This document shows positions 9,508-20,028 of a stretch of 40,137 bases of DNA, piece after piece; positions within the stretch are counted from its first letter, which is position 1; each line of letters begins with the position of its first letter. Source of the DNA: Symbiobacterium sp. (lineage in GTDB: Bacteria; Bacillota; Sulfobacillia; DUSP01; DYEP01). The stretch covers positions 1 through 40,137 of the forward strand of contig DYEP01000129.1 of assembly GCA_020725675.1 (NCBI GenBank). The letters run 5' to 3'. Position numbers and translations under genes: made by a program. The notes beneath the pieces are model-generated. The model made no database searches. It was not told where the DNA came from and worked only from the letters and a program-made list of their open reading frames with translations.

Positions 9508-10512
9508 TCAGCCTTGCCAAGATGCAGGCAAGAAGTACTTGTTGAAAGAGGCTACAGCATAACGATCAGTCATGCCGGCCACGTAGTCACAAACCAGCCG
9601 TTCGATGGGCTCTTGTTCACCATGGGAAATCTGAGGTAAGTCTTCTGGGTGTTCCAGGTAGTAATTGAAGAGCTGCTTTAGAAGCTGCTTTGCCTTATAC
9701 TCTTCTGCCTTGGCCGCTGAGTCTATGTACACCCGTTCGAACAAAAACTCGCGAAGGCGGTGTGTGGCCTCCCCGATCTCAGGACTCAGCGATACATAAG
9801 GCTTGCCATAGCTGTTTTCAATCAGGTCTGTCACCATTCGGTTAATGCGAGCTGAGTGTTCCCAGCCCAGGATCTGCATGAGTTCTCGCGGCAGGTCTTT
9901 TCTACTCAGTATGCCGCCCCGCAAAGCATCGTCAATGTCGTGGTTTATGTAAGCGATCCGGTCACAGTTCTTCACGACCCATCCTTCAAGCGTACTTGGC
10001 ACGTTATCACCAGTGTGGTTCAGTATTCCGTCCCGTACTTCCCACGTGAGGTTCAGTCCGGCACCTCTTTCAAGTCTATCGACCACCCTGAGGCTTTGCT
10101 CATTGTGCAAGAAACCGTGTGGCGGAAACACATCCTTCAAAAGTTCTTGAAGCGCCTGTTCTCCGCCGTGCCCAAAGGGCGTATGCCCAAGATCGTGTCC
10201 AAGCGCAATGGCTTCTGTTAGGTCCTCATTCAGCGCCAGCGCTCGGGCCACGGTCCTTGAGATCTGAGCCACCTCCAGCGTGTGGGTGAGCCTCGTTCGA
10301 TAGTGATCTCCTTCTGGGATGATGAATACTTGGGTCTTATGCTTGAGCCGCCTGAAAGCCTTGGAATGGATGATCCTATCTCTGTCCCTCTGAAAACAGG
10401 TGCGTACCGGGCAGGCTTCTTCGGCACGCTCCCTGCCTCTTGACCTCGCGCTCAATACGGCATACGGAGACAGTGTCCGCATTTCAAGCTCCTCAGTTCT
10501 CTCCCGTATCAC
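9508..10512 (-). CDS. dGTPase-like HD phosphohydrolase (probable GTG start about 10512)
   Basis: RDRDRIIHSKAFRRLKHKTQVF, RTRLTHTLEVAQI, LGHDLGHTPFGHGGE, and DRIAYINHDIDDA motifs. Confidence 0.93.
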   Translation of the reverse strand: MIRERTEELEMRTLSPYAVLSARSRGRERAEEACPVRTCFQRDRDRIIHSKAFRRLKHKTQVFIIPEGDHYRTRLTHTLEVAQISRTVARALALNEDLTEAIALGHDLGHTPFGHGGEQALQELLKDVFPPHGFLHNEQSLRVVDRLERGAGLNLTWEVRDGILNHTGDNVPSTLEGWVVKNCDRIAYINHDIDDALRGGILSRKDLPRELMQILGWEHSARINRMVTDLIENSYGKPYVSLSPEIGEATHRLREFLFERVYIDSAAKAEEYKAKQLLKQLFNYYLEHPEDLPQISHGEQEPIERLVCDYVAGMTDRYAVASFNKYFLPASWQG

Positions 10513-11098
10513 ACGCCCCACCCCAGTAAGCATACATACGCTCCCTGACCCCGGGAAAGTTTCGTACATGGCGAGTAAGTACCACGAATGTGGTTCCCAG
10601 AGCAAGGAAAAACAGCGGAACGCTTTGAGACGCAACGAGTATACCAAAGGGCAAATGTAGTGTAAGTACTACAGCTGCAGTATAGACCTTTCTCGTCACC
10701 AAAAGTACCGCGGCGCCAACCAGAGCGCACAGCAACAGCACCTGCCAGTTTACCAGCAGAAGGCCGCCCGCTCCTGCGGCCAGGCCCTTGCCGCCCCGAA
10801 ACTTAAGAAAAATCGAGTAGCAGTGCCCCGTTACCACGCCAAACAGGGCGATCAATCCCGCAGCGTCAGTACAGACAAACCTTCGTGCTAGATACACAGC
10901 AGTGAAACCTTTCGCAAAATCCAATAACCCGACAACGACCCCAGTCGGGATGCCCAAGGTCCTGGAGACATTCCTCGCTCCCAAGTTACCCGAGCCCATC
11001 TGAGACAGGTCCTTCCCCCTTACCCTTCCGGACAGGTAGGCAAAAGAGACCGAACCTATTAGATAACTCCCCAACAGTACGACAGCATAGATTAACAC
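10493..11098 (-). CDS. plsY: Glycerol-3-phosphate acyltransferase PlsY (probable GTG start about 11098)
   Basis: GSYLIGSVSFAYLSGR, SGNLGARNVSRTLG, GHCYSIFLKFRGGKGLA, and an SD-like AAAGGAG upstream. Confidence 0.93.
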   Translation of the reverse strand: MLIYAVVLLGSYLIGSVSFAYLSGRVRGKDLSQMGSGNLGARNVSRTLGIPTGVVVGLLDFAKGFTAVYLARRFVCTDAAGLIALFGVVTGHCYSIFLKFRGGKGLAAGAGGLLLVNWQVLLLCALVGAAVLLVTRKVYTAAVVLTLHLPFGILVASQSVPLFFLALGTTFVVLTRHVRNFPGVRERMYAYWGGACDTGEN

Positions 11099-11985
11099 CT
11101 CGCCACTCCTTTCGCAGGAGACAACACGCGCAGACCCCCAGGTACCACGCAGGCATCTACAGGGGTACACCCATGTACATTACCATCAAAGAGTTTCTCC
11201 ATCCGCTCGTGTGTCGTGATCCTGATCGAGCGAGTGCGGTGGATGGATACCCTGGGGTGTGACAAGTGCCTACCCTTATATGCCTTAGGCAGAGTGAAAA
11301 GAAAGTCGATCTTTGATAGTTCCCGCACCAACACTACGTCAAACAGACCGTCTGTCACGGAGGCTTCTGGCGCCAGCAACAGCCCTCCGCCGGTGCGGTA
11401 GATGTTCATAATGAACACAGCCGAAAACTTGTCACGAATGATTTCATTATCCATAACTATTTCCATCTCATACGCCCGAAGACACTGCAGCACCGACAGG
11501 ATCCCCGCGAGTATATGCAAAGGGCCGCGGAAAATGCTGGAGTGTGTATTGACGTAACGCATCGCATCGGTTGCATAGGCAAGTCCAAGGATAATGCCAA
11601 AGTATCCTTCGACATCACGTCCCACGTCCATCTGAATGGTAGGTGCAGTGAGGAGAGCCCGGGCAGCTGCTCTCAGGTCCTTCGGCATCCCCAAAGCCAT
11701 TGCAAGGTCATTTCCGGTGCCGGCAGGAATGATGCCAAGAGCGGTATCCGTACCGGCAACCCCCTGAAGCACCTCTCCCATGGTACCGTCGCCTCCGACA
11801 GCCACTACGTAAGGCCAGCCTTCATACACTGCCAGTCGTGCGACGTCGGCGGCATGCCCTGGCCGTTGCGTATACTCCACATGGAACTCGGCTCCGTGTG
11901 CAGTGAACTCTTCTACAATAGCATCCACGCTCGCCTTTCCTCTCCCTTTGTCTGCCCAGGGGTTTACAATGATCTTGTATGCCAC
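11092..11985 (-). CDS. Diacylglycerol kinase-family lipid kinase (DgkB/YegS type)
   Basis: VNPWADKGRG, VAVGGDGTMGEVLQG, LGIIPAGTGNDLAMALG. Confidence 0.93.
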   Translation of the reverse strand: MAYKIIVNPWADKGRGKASVDAIVEEFTAHGAEFHVEYTQRPGHAADVARLAVYEGWPYVVAVGGDGTMGEVLQGVAGTDTALGIIPAGTGNDLAMALGMPKDLRAAARALLTAPTIQMDVGRDVEGYFGIILGLAYATDAMRYVNTHSSIFRGPLHILAGILSVLQCLRAYEMEIVMDNEIIRDKFSAVFIMNIYRTGGGLLLAPEASVTDGLFDVVLVRELSKIDFLFTLPKAYKGRHLSHPRVSIHRTRSIRITTHERMEKLFDGNVHGCTPVDACVVPGGLRVLSPAKGVARC

Positions 11986-12008
11986 CCGGTTCTCTCCTCC
12001 CCTTTTGC

Positions 12009-14654
12009 CTATTTCCCGGTAATCTGAGCCTGTGCAGCAGCGAGCCTTGCCACCGGTACTCGGAATGGAGAACAGCTGACGTAGTCCAGTCCAGCATGGT
12101 GACAGAACCTTATGGAATCCGGGTCTCCACCGTGCTCACCACATATCCCGATCTTGAGTCCAGGCTTTTTTGCGCGACCCTTGCTCACAGCCATCTTAAT
12201 AAGCTCTCCCACACCTGCAGTGTCAAGGCTCTGGAAAGGGTTCCCTGATAGCACCTTTTCGTGGATATAGTGGTGTAGAAACTTCGCTTCAGCGTCATCA
12301 CGGCTGAACCCATAAGTGGTCTGGGTAAGGTCATTGGTACCGAATGAAAAGAACTCCGCGTGTTCTGCTATTTCGTCCGCGGTCAGCGCAGCCCGGGGCA
12401 CCTCTATCATGGTACCGACCTTATAAGGGATGCGTACGCCTGTCCGTGCCATGACCGCCTCCGCCACTTTGTCAATGCGCTCTTTCAAAGCGGCGAGCTC
12501 CTGAGCGATACTGACCAGCGGTATCATCACCTCCGGACGCACATCCATACCTTTCTGTATGAGCTCGGCAGCTGCGGAAAAGATAGCCTCAGCCTGCATC
12601 TCATAAATCTCCGGGTATACCATGCCCAGCCTGCATCCCCGGAAACCCAGCATGGGATTGGCTTCTGCGAGGGCACGCGCCTTTTTCAGGAGGTTTTGCC
12701 TATCTTTGATCTCCGTTTCGGGCGCACCGGAAACACGCAGCCTCTCGATCTCAAGCACCAGGTGTTCTATGTTGGGCAGAAACTCGTGAAGCGGCGGGTC
12801 CAAGAGCCTGATCGTGACAGGGTAGCCTTTCATCGCTTCGAGGATCCCTACAAAATCCTGCTTTTGCATGAGGAGAAGTTTGTCGAGTGCTGCCTTCCTT
12901 TCTTCTGCAGTAAAAGCAAGGATCATTTCCTGCATCACAGGGAGACGGTCTTGTGCCATGAACATGTGCTCTGTTCTGCATAAGCCGATCCCTGTCGCAC
13001 CAAACTCCCTTGCCCTTCTAGCGTCCTCTGGGGTATCTGCATTGGCGTACACGCCCAGCCTCTTGATCTCGTCCGCCCAGCCGAGAAGTTCTCGGAACTC
13101 GTCCCCCGGATCCGGGTTTACCAGCGGAACTTCACCCATTATGACCCGGCCTGTTGAACCGTCGATGGAGACCACCATACCTTCTTTGATCTCCCTGCCG
13201 TTCACCTGCGCCACCCGGGCCTCCGGGTCAATGCGCATTTGTTCGCACCCCACCACGCACGGTTTGCCCATGCCCCGCGCCACGATGGCAGCATGGCACG
13301 TCATGCCCCCCCTGCTTGTAAGGATACCTTGAGCATGTACGATGCCGTGCATATCATCCGGGGTTGTCTCTGGTCTGATTAAAATAACTCGTTCCCCGCG
13401 CGAACCTCTGGCCTCTGCCACGTCTGCGTCAAAGACTGCCTCGCCAGTTGCGGCGCCGGGCGATGCAGGCAACCCGGACGCGATCACATCTAGCTGCGCC
13501 GTAGCGTCTATCCCTCTGTGGAGGATCTTCTCCACGTGCGACGGTTCCACACGCATCAGGGCTTCTTCTTTGGTAATGAGCCCTTCGTTTGCCATGTCGT
13601 AAGCGATCTTCACTGCGGCCTTGGCTGTTCTTTTCCCTGTCCTGGTCTGCAGTAAATAGAGCCGTCTCTTTTCAAATGTAAACTCTATGTCCTGCATATC
13701 CCTGTAATGCTTCTCCAGCAGATCCGCCATCTTCAGGACATCCCTGTATACATCAGGCAGTTCGCTCTCCATATCACTCAGGGGCTTCGGAGTACGAATA
13801 CCAGCCACCACATCCTCCCCCTGGGCGTTTGTCAAGTATTCACCAAAACGCACCCTTTCACCATTCGAGGGGTTGCGGGTAAACAGTACCCCCGTACCGG
13901 AATCCTCCCCCATGTTCCCAAACACCATAGCTTGGATATTTACGGCAGTACCTAGGTCATCCGGGATCTTGTTGATCTTTCGATACAGCTGTGCCCTCGG
14001 ATTGTTCCATGAACGGAATACAGCTGTAATCGCCTGTTCCAGCTGAACATCCGGATCCTGCGGGAAACGTGTGAGCTCCTTGTACTCGCCGATCAGTTCT
14101 CTTAGCGCATCCAGTCCCAGCATGTGGTCAGAAGTAACCGAGTGCTTCTCCCGCATCCTGGCGAGCACCCGTTCATACGCATCATGGACTACACCCAACA
14201 CCACATTACCAAACATCTGAATCAAGCGCCGGTAACAGTCGTAGGCGAAACGGGGATCGCCCGTCTCACGTGCTAGTCCTTCGACAGTATCATCATTTAA
14301 GCCCAGATTTAAGATGGTGTCCATCATGCCGGGCATGGAGACGGCCGCTCCCGACCGTACGGATACCAAGAGAGGACTGCTCCTGCCACCGAATGTACGC
14401 CCGGTCTTCTTCTCCAGCACCCGGATACCGCCCAGGACTGCGTCCATCAGTCCTTCCGGCATTATGCCACCCTTGTTATAATAATCAGTGCATGCGACGG
14501 TAGAAATGGTAAAGCCAGGCGGCACAGGCAACCCGAGCCTGGTCATTTCGGCAAGGTTTGCGCCTTTGCCACCGAGCAGAGCGCGCATATCAGCCCTGCC
14601 TTCTTCGAACAGAAACAAGTACTGCTTAGAATCCATGTTGTCCCCCTCCAGCAA
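12009..14654 (-). CDS. ppdK: Pyruvate, phosphate dikinase
   Basis: FEEGRADMRALLGGKGANLAEM, GGMTCHAAIVARGMGKPCVVGC, GTNDLTQTTYGFSRDDAE, and GICGEHGGDPDSI. Confidence 0.97.
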   Translation of the reverse strand: MLEGDNMDSKQYLFLFEEGRADMRALLGGKGANLAEMTRLGLPVPPGFTISTVACTDYYNKGGIMPEGLMDAVLGGIRVLEKKTGRTFGGRSSPLLVSVRSGAAVSMPGMMDTILNLGLNDDTVEGLARETGDPRFAYDCYRRLIQMFGNVVLGVVHDAYERVLARMREKHSVTSDHMLGLDALRELIGEYKELTRFPQDPDVQLEQAITAVFRSWNNPRAQLYRKINKIPDDLGTAVNIQAMVFGNMGEDSGTGVLFTRNPSNGERVRFGEYLTNAQGEDVVAGIRTPKPLSDMESELPDVYRDVLKMADLLEKHYRDMQDIEFTFEKRRLYLLQTRTGKRTAKAAVKIAYDMANEGLITKEEALMRVEPSHVEKILHRGIDATAQLDVIASGLPASPGAATGEAVFDADVAEARGSRGERVILIRPETTPDDMHGIVHAQGILTSRGGMTCHAAIVARGMGKPCVVGCEQMRIDPEARVAQVNGREIKEGMVVSIDGSTGRVIMGEVPLVNPDPGDEFRELLGWADEIKRLGVYANADTPEDARRAREFGATGIGLCRTEHMFMAQDRLPVMQEMILAFTAEERKAALDKLLLMQKQDFVGILEAMKGYPVTIRLLDPPLHEFLPNIEHLVLEIERLRVSGAPETEIKDRQNLLKKARALAEANPMLGFRGCRLGMVYPEIYEMQAEAIFSAAAELIQKGMDVRPEVMIPLVSIAQELAALKERIDKVAEAVMARTGVRIPYKVGTMIEVPRAALTADEIAEHAEFFSFGTNDLTQTTYGFSRDDAEAKFLHHYIHEKVLSGNPFQSLDTAGVGELIKMAVSKGRAKKPGLKIGICGEHGGDPDSIRFCHHAGLDYVSCSPFRVPVARLAAAQAQITGK

Positions 14655-15492
14655 TAATGTGAAGCACCTTTGCGGCAGTCTCCTCCACTGCCCTGTGTGT
14701 TACATCCACCACAGGACACCCAAGACGCCGAAAGAGATCTTCAGCATACTTCAGCTCGTGCAGGATGCGCTCCAAAGACGCATAATTCGCAGCAAGTCCA
14801 AGTCCCATCGCCCGGAGTCTCTCCTGCCTGATCTCAAGAAGCGTCTGAGCAGCAATAGTGAGTCCTACGATCCTCTTCTTTTCGATCCGGAACAATTCCT
14901 TAGGCGGCGGCACTTCCGGAACGAGGGGAATGTTCGCCACCTTGTAGCAACGCTGGGCAAGATAAAGGCTTACCGGAGTCTTGGAAGTCCTTGACACGCC
15001 AAGCAGTACTACATCAGCTTTCTCCAGCGACCTGGGTTCCTTTCCGTCATCGCACTTCACGGCGAACTCAACCGCTTCGATGCGCCTGAAGTATTGTTCG
15101 TCCATTCTGTGCACGAGCCCCGGTTCGAGTTTGGGCCTGACCGATGTGATTCTGGATAGTGCCTCCACCACCGGCCCCATGATGTCCACGGCGGGCACAT
15201 TGTGTTTTTCTGTCTCTTCCTTCATGGCAGTTCGAAGTTCCGGAACAATCAGTGTGTACACAATGGCCGCGTTACCACGCTCGGACGCCTGCCTTACCAC
15301 ATCTACCAGAGTGGTGAGGCTGTCTATGTGAGACACTCTCCGAAACTCTACACGTCCCGAATTAAACTGGCTCGCGGCAGCTCTTGCCACAAGTTCCGCT
15401 GTCTCGCCGATGGCGTCAGACACAATGTAGACAAGAGGCTCTTTGTTCCCATCCAAACCGCTCTTAGCTCCTTCCCTATCGTAACTCTCCAA
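14626..15492 (-). CDS. PPDK regulatory protein family kinase/pyrophosphorylase
   Basis: VYIVSDAIGETAELVARA, LLGVSRTSKTPVSLYLAQRCYKVANIPLVP, and position next to ppdK. Confidence 0.94.
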   Translation of the reverse strand: MESYDREGAKSGLDGNKEPLVYIVSDAIGETAELVARAAASQFNSGRVEFRRVSHIDSLTTLVDVVRQASERGNAAIVYTLIVPELRTAMKEETEKHNVPAVDIMGPVVEALSRITSVRPKLEPGLVHRMDEQYFRRIEAVEFAVKCDDGKEPRSLEKADVVLLGVSRTSKTPVSLYLAQRCYKVANIPLVPEVPPPKELFRIEKKRIVGLTIAAQTLLEIRQERLRAMGLGLAANYASLERILHELKYAEDLFRRLGCPVVDVTHRAVEETAAKVLHIIAGGGQHGF

Positions 15493-17533
15493 GTTCCGCC
15501 ACTTTCCCGAGGACTTCGCCTGTCCTTTTCAAAAGAGCCAACCTGTTAAGTCTTATGTCGTCGTCCTCTACCATCACAAGCGTGCGGTCAAGGAATTCGT
15601 CAACAGGTCCGCGCAGTTTCGCTACCTTTTCAAGATAAGACCGGAACTCTTCTCGCTCATAGAGCGTGCTCAGCTCGGTCTCGGCAGCTCTCAAAGCGCG
15701 GTAAAGGGATATTTCTGGTTGTTCTACCAGCAGATGTTCACGTACCTCGCCTTCCTTTGAGTTCCTTGCCAGGTTCATCACACGTTTATATGCAAGGAGC
15801 AGGTCTTCTATTCTCTCATGTGTGAGAAATTCTCGGAGCGCCTGGATCTTCCTCCAGCTCCTCTCCACAAAATCTATCCCGTGATAAAGCACAGCATCGA
15901 CAATATCCGGGCGTACGCCTTCGTCGGTAAACAGCACCTTCGCCCTCTGAACCAGGAAGGACTGAAGATCAGCCACCGCCCGACGTTGATGTTCATCAAA
16001 GCCAGTGTAGTTCGCGACTGCTTTTTCCACAGCCTCGCGGAGATCCAGCCGCAGCCCAGATTTCCACAACACCGATATGACTCCAAAGCCTGCCCGTCTG
16101 AGTCCAAGAGGGTCCTGTGAACCTGTAGGTTCTTTTCCGATGAGGAAGTATCCTGCCAGCGTGTCGAGTTTATCACAGACCGATATGAGGGCGCCTTCGG
16201 GCGTCGCGGGCACCGCTCCTCCGGACCGGCGGGGCAAGTGGTGCTCCAGGATGGCAGTAGCTACGACCGGGTGCTCCCCGTCGTGCAGCGCCAGTTCCCT
16301 GCCCACATAACCTTCAAGCTCGGGGAACTCATATACCAGATGGGTCACAACATCCGCTTTGCAAAGATAGGCGGCGCGGAGTGCGCGTTGCCGTTCTTCC
16401 TTTGAGAGAAGGTGCCCAAAATCCTGCACAAGCGCCTGTACCCGCATCACCTTGTTCAGAAGCGTGCCGAGCTTCTCCTGGAATACGATGCGTGCAAGCT
16501 CAGGTACGCGTTCTTCAAGTCTACGGGACGTGTCCTCGTTATAGAAAAACCTGGCGTCTTTCAGCCTTGCTGTGATGACTCTCTCGCAGCCAGCTACTAC
16601 GTTCTCAAGGCCCGGGCCTTCCCCGTTGCGGACAGCAATGAAATAGGGGAGCAGCTCGCCTTCCTTCTGTACCGGGAAAAAACGCAGGTGATGTTGCATA
16701 GTCGTAGCAATTACCTCTCGCGGCAAGCTTAAGAACTCCGAATCGATCGTCCCGCGAAACACGCCAGGCCACTCACAGAGATATACCACCTCCTCCAGCA
16801 ATTCATCAGGGAGAACAGCCTCACCTCCTAGCTCCTCTGACAGGCCCCTCGCACGCCTGATGATCTCCTCTCTGCGCTCATTCTGATCGATCATCACATG
16901 TGCGCTCCTCATGGCTTCGAAATAGCGTGATGCGTGGTCAACTAAGACCGGCGCTTCACAGTGAAGCCTATGCCCCCTCGACGTACGGGAGGATTTTACG
17001 CCAGCCAGCTCAAAGGAGATGATGTCGGCACCCAACAGACACAAAACCCATCGGATTGGCCTGACGAAGCTGAAATCTAAATCGCCCCATCGCATAGCGC
17101 GCGGGAACTCAAGCGAACGAACAAAAGACGGAAGCACCCTCTCGAGTACGCGGAGGGCCGGCTCCCCTCTCTCGGTCTTTACAGCATATACATATTCGCC
17201 CGACGGAGTGTCCTTAATTTCCAATTCGGATACCGTTACGCCCCAAGACCGAGCGAATCCCTCCGCAGCCCGCGTGGGTTTTCCGTTTTCGTCAAATGCG
17301 GCCGCACGTGAGGGTCCACGCGCTGTGATCAGGCGATCCTCTTGTACCGCATCAATCTCACCTACCCAGACCACCAGCCTCCTGGGGGTCGCATAAACGC
17401 GCAAGTCCGAGTAAGGGAGCCTTGCTTCAGCCAAGATCGACTCGAATTTGGTACGAGCATCCTGTACGATCGTAGGCAACAAGGATGCGGGCATTTCCTC
17501 ACAGCCGAGTTCGAACACAAAGGGCATTCTCAT
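15476..17533 (-). CDS. glyS: Glycyl-tRNA synthetase beta subunit (ATG about 17533)
   Basis: [30 protein letters not shown], and the length and motifs of GlyS; ATGA overlap with glyQ. Confidence 0.97.
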   Translation of the reverse strand: MRMPFVFELGCEEMPASLLPTIVQDARTKFESILAEARLPYSDLRVYATPRRLVVWVGEIDAVQEDRLITARGPSRAAAFDENGKPTRAAEGFARSWGVTVSELEIKDTPSGEYVYAVKTERGEPALRVLERVLPSFVRSLEFPRAMRWGDLDFSFVRPIRWVLCLLGADIISFELAGVKSSRTSRGHRLHCEAPVLVDHASRYFEAMRSAHVMIDQNERREEIIRRARGLSEELGGEAVLPDELLEEVVYLCEWPGVFRGTIDSEFLSLPREVIATTMQHHLRFFPVQKEGELLPYFIAVRNGEGPGLENVVAGCERVITARLKDARFFYNEDTSRRLEERVPELARIVFQEKLGTLLNKVMRVQALVQDFGHLLSKEERQRALRAAYLCKADVVTHLVYEFPELEGYVGRELALHDGEHPVVATAILEHHLPRRSGGAVPATPEGALISVCDKLDTLAGYFLIGKEPTGSQDPLGLRRAGFGVISVLWKSGLRLDLREAVEKAVANYTGFDEHQRRAVADLQSFLVQRAKVLFTDEGVRPDIVDAVLYHGIDFVERSWRKIQALREFLTHERIEDLLLAYKRVMNLARNSKEGEVREHLLVEQPEISLYRALRAAETELSTLYEREEFRSYLEKVAKLRGPVDEFLDRTLVMVEDDDIRLNRLALLKRTGEVLGKVAELGELR

Positions 17534-18408
17534 GATTTCACCTCCCCCAACAGAGGAAAACCGGCTGCTTTCCTCTGCTCGAGGAACGCCCTTGCACAAA
17601 GCCTGGCCAGGTTGCGTACCCGGGCGATGAAAGCAGCTCGTTCCCCCACACTGATAGCTCCCCGTGCATCCAACAAGTTAAACGTATGGGATGCTTTAAG
17701 TACGTAATCATATGCAGGAAGGACAATCCCCTCTTTGAGCGCTACTTGGGCTTCGCTTTCATACGCATCGAATAAGCTGAACAGTAATTGCACTGAAGAA
17801 AAGTCGAACGCATACTTGGACTGCTCCACTTCGTTCTGGTGGAAAAGCTCTCCATAGGTGATACCGTGCGCCCATTCGATGTCGTAAACCGATTCCACGT
17901 TCTGAATATATGAGGCGATTCGCTCGAGCCCGTAGGTGATCTCCACCGTGACGGGCTTACAGTCAAGCCCCCCTGCCTGCTGGAAGTAGGTGAACTGCGT
18001 GACCTCCATGTTATCCAACCATACCTCCCAGCCCACGCCCCAGGCACCCAGGGTCGGAGCCTCCCAGTTGTCCTCCACAAACCGGATATCATGCACCTTC
18101 CTGTCAAATCCCAGCGCAGCAAGGCTGTCCAGGTATATCTCCTGGATATCGTCAGGAGAAGGCTTGAGCACCACCTGGAATTGCTGGTGTTGATAGAGCC
18201 TGTTGGGGTTTTCGCCGTAGCGCCCGTCCACTGGCCTGCGAGAAGGCTCTACGTAAGCGGCCCGCCACGGTTCAGGCCCAAGTACCCTCAGAAAAGTTGC
18301 AGGATTCATCGTACCTGCACCTTTCTCCACATCGTACGGCTCAAGTATCAAGCATCCCTGGTCTGCCCAGAATCTCTTAAGAGCTGCCACTATTTCTTGA
18401 AACGTCAA
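17530..18408 (-). CDS. glyQ: Glycyl-tRNA synthetase alpha subunit (probable TTG start about 18408 after GGAGG)
   Basis: [48 protein letters not shown] and [15 protein letters not shown]-like region. Confidence 0.97.
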   Translation of the reverse strand: MTFQEIVAALKRFWADQGCLILEPYDVEKGAGTMNPATFLRVLGPEPWRAAYVEPSRRPVDGRYGENPNRLYQHQQFQVVLKPSPDDIQEIYLDSLAALGFDRKVHDIRFVEDNWEAPTLGAWGVGWEVWLDNMEVTQFTYFQQAGGLDCKPVTVEITYGLERIASYIQNVESVYDIEWAHGITYGELFHQNEVEQSKYAFDFSSVQLLFSLFDAYESEAQVALKEGIVLPAYDYVLKASHTFNLLDARGAISVGERAAFIARVRNLARLCARAFLEQRKAAGFPLLGEVKS

Positions 18409-18432
18409 TGTGAACACCTCCACAAACAATGA

Positions 18433-18660
18433 ATCCCGTTCCTGGTTATCCAGGGACGGGATGTTCCCGCGGTTCCACCCTGATTGGCCTGGCAACTGCC
18501 ACGACCCACTCATCACCCGGGGCTTTACTCCCTCCTGCACCCACAGGCGGTTTCTTCCCCATGCTCAGGAGCGCCTTCCCCCGCAAGGTATACCGGGTTC
18601 GCACCGCACACCGGCTCTCTGGGATACCACATGCGGCAGTACTACTCTCCGTCATTGCAG
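18433..18660 (-). promoter_or_regulatory. T-box leader (tRNA-Gly-sensing) upstream of glyQS
   Basis: Minus strand T-box AGGGTGGAACCGCGGG (18466-18480), Stem I features (GAGAGTAGTA; AGAGAGCCGG...GGTGCGAACCCGG), candidate GGC specifier (18573-18575), and hairpin ATCCCGTCCCTGG-ATAA-CCAGGAACGGGAT at 18433-18462. Confidence 0.93.
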
Positions 18661-18665
18661 ATACA

Positions 18666-18694
18666 AGCTTAGCAGATCCGTAGCATTGAGTCAA
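18666..18694 (-). promoter_or_regulatory. Promoter for the T-box/glyQS transcript
   Basis: Minus strand TTGACT-N17-TAAGCT just downstream of the DUF4342 gene stop. Confidence 0.65.
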
Positions 18695-18695
18695 T

Positions 18696-19121
18696 CTATT
18701 CGGGATTCATCATAGGGCCCGGGTTATCCGATTCGCCGTCGTCCGGCCTCCTCTTTCGCTCAATCTCTATCGTACACCTGCTGACAAGTGCAGCGATTAC
18801 GCCCAGGGCGGCGATGGCAGGTCCGAGTACGGCGCCCACTGCAGCGACAGTCACAGGGATCTCCACAATGGTCTGTTCGTTCTGCTTGACCACAATTCGG
18901 GTGACGTTTCCTTCATGCAATAATTCCCGCACCTTGCTCAGGAGCTCGTTACCCGTTACCGAAACACGCTCTTTCCATCGTGGAGCCGCACTTTGCATCT
19001 CCTCGATATAAATCAGGGCGTCCACCACATCTCCACCAGTCTTTTCCAGCGCTGCCTTTGCCTCTTTGTACGTGACGCCTGTCTTTTCCCTGATTATCTC
19101 AATCTTCTCTAAGGTCACCAA
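18696..19121 (-). CDS. DUF4342-type protein with UBA/TS-N-like N-terminus
   Basis: MVTLEKIEIIREKTGVTYKEAKAALEKTGGDVVDALIYIEE followed by a short hydrophobic segment. Confidence 0.8.
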   Translation of the reverse strand: MVTLEKIEIIREKTGVTYKEAKAALEKTGGDVVDALIYIEEMQSAAPRWKERVSVTGNELLSKVRELLHEGNVTRIVVKQNEQTIVEIPVTVAAVGAVLGPAIAALGVIAALVSRCTIEIERKRRPDDGESDNPGPMMNPE

Positions 19122-19878
19122 TGTTTATTTGCCCCCTTTCGTCGCTTACAAGGTCTAGAAAGGATAAAGAGTTAGGAACCCTGTCGATTATACGAGAGAT
19201 GTAAAGTGAAAATGCCTGTTTGAGTTCTTGGTTCATCTCCCGTGAAATGCCCGCATTCATGGCCCTGCCGGCGTCCATACCGGATAACCCTCTCAACGCA
19301 GCCAGGGTAGGTGCGGATATCAGCAGGTCTCCTGGCTCTGCCCTGCACCTTTTACATACCACTCCGCCCCTTGAAGGACTGAACCTGGCATGGCCTTCGA
19401 CTGTCAAGCCGCATTCCACGCACCTGTCGATCCTGGGGGCAAAACCCGTAGCCTGCATCAGTCTTATTTCAAAGCACCTGAGTAACGCGGGCTTTAGGTT
19501 CCCCCCATCAAGCGCACTTAACGTAACCAACAGCAAGTCAAACACTTGTTCATTTGCATCACGTTCTTCTGTAAACAGGTCGGTGAGCTCTCCAACGTAC
19601 GTCGCGCGAGCGAGTACCCCGAGGTCCTCCCGGATCCTCCTGTGGGAGTTGATGATATCGGCCTGGCTCAGGCTGTCAAGCCCCTTCCCCTGGAACAATC
19701 CTGCATTTACGTGGGAAAACAGCTGCGTACTCCCCAGCAGTCTGCTCCGGGGCCTCCGCGCGCCGCGAGCAATGCCCCGCACCTTGCCAAACTGCTTGGT
19801 GTACAGGGTGAGTATTTTGTCCGCCTCGGAGTAATCCTGGGATCTTAAAACGATCGCTTCGGTCCTGTACAGAGCCAT
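19099..19878 (-). CDS. recO: DNA repair protein RecO
   Basis: YRTEAIVLRSQDYSEADKILTLYTKQFGKVRGIARGARRPRSRLLG and CVECGL...CKRC zinc motif. Confidence 0.95.
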   Translation of the reverse strand: MALYRTEAIVLRSQDYSEADKILTLYTKQFGKVRGIARGARRPRSRLLGSTQLFSHVNAGLFQGKGLDSLSQADIINSHRRIREDLGVLARATYVGELTDLFTEERDANEQVFDLLLVTLSALDGGNLKPALLRCFEIRLMQATGFAPRIDRCVECGLTVEGHARFSPSRGGVVCKRCRAEPGDLLISAPTLAALRGLSGMDAGRAMNAGISREMNQELKQAFSLYISRIIDRVPNSLSFLDLVSDERGQINIGDLRED

Positions 19879-20028
19879 TCGGCATCCTGCCCCTATGATT
19901 TCTCAGTATGACCTGGTTTACACTCTCCTACCGCAAGAAAGTGTCCCCATCCAGCAAGCACAAGCCGCATGCAGTTGTCACCATGTTAAACAGACGCCAT
20001 GCCCAGCAAACATCCGGCACTTCGCACC

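Noticed and set aside
12360-14994. Several plus-strand ORFs (e.g. 12360-12983, 12868-13332, 14488-14994) antisense to ppdK and its regulator
   Set aside because: They lie opposite strong conserved CDSs, have low-complexity Ser/Pro/Arg-rich translations, and show no recognisable domains. They are shadow ORFs of GC-biased coding sequence.
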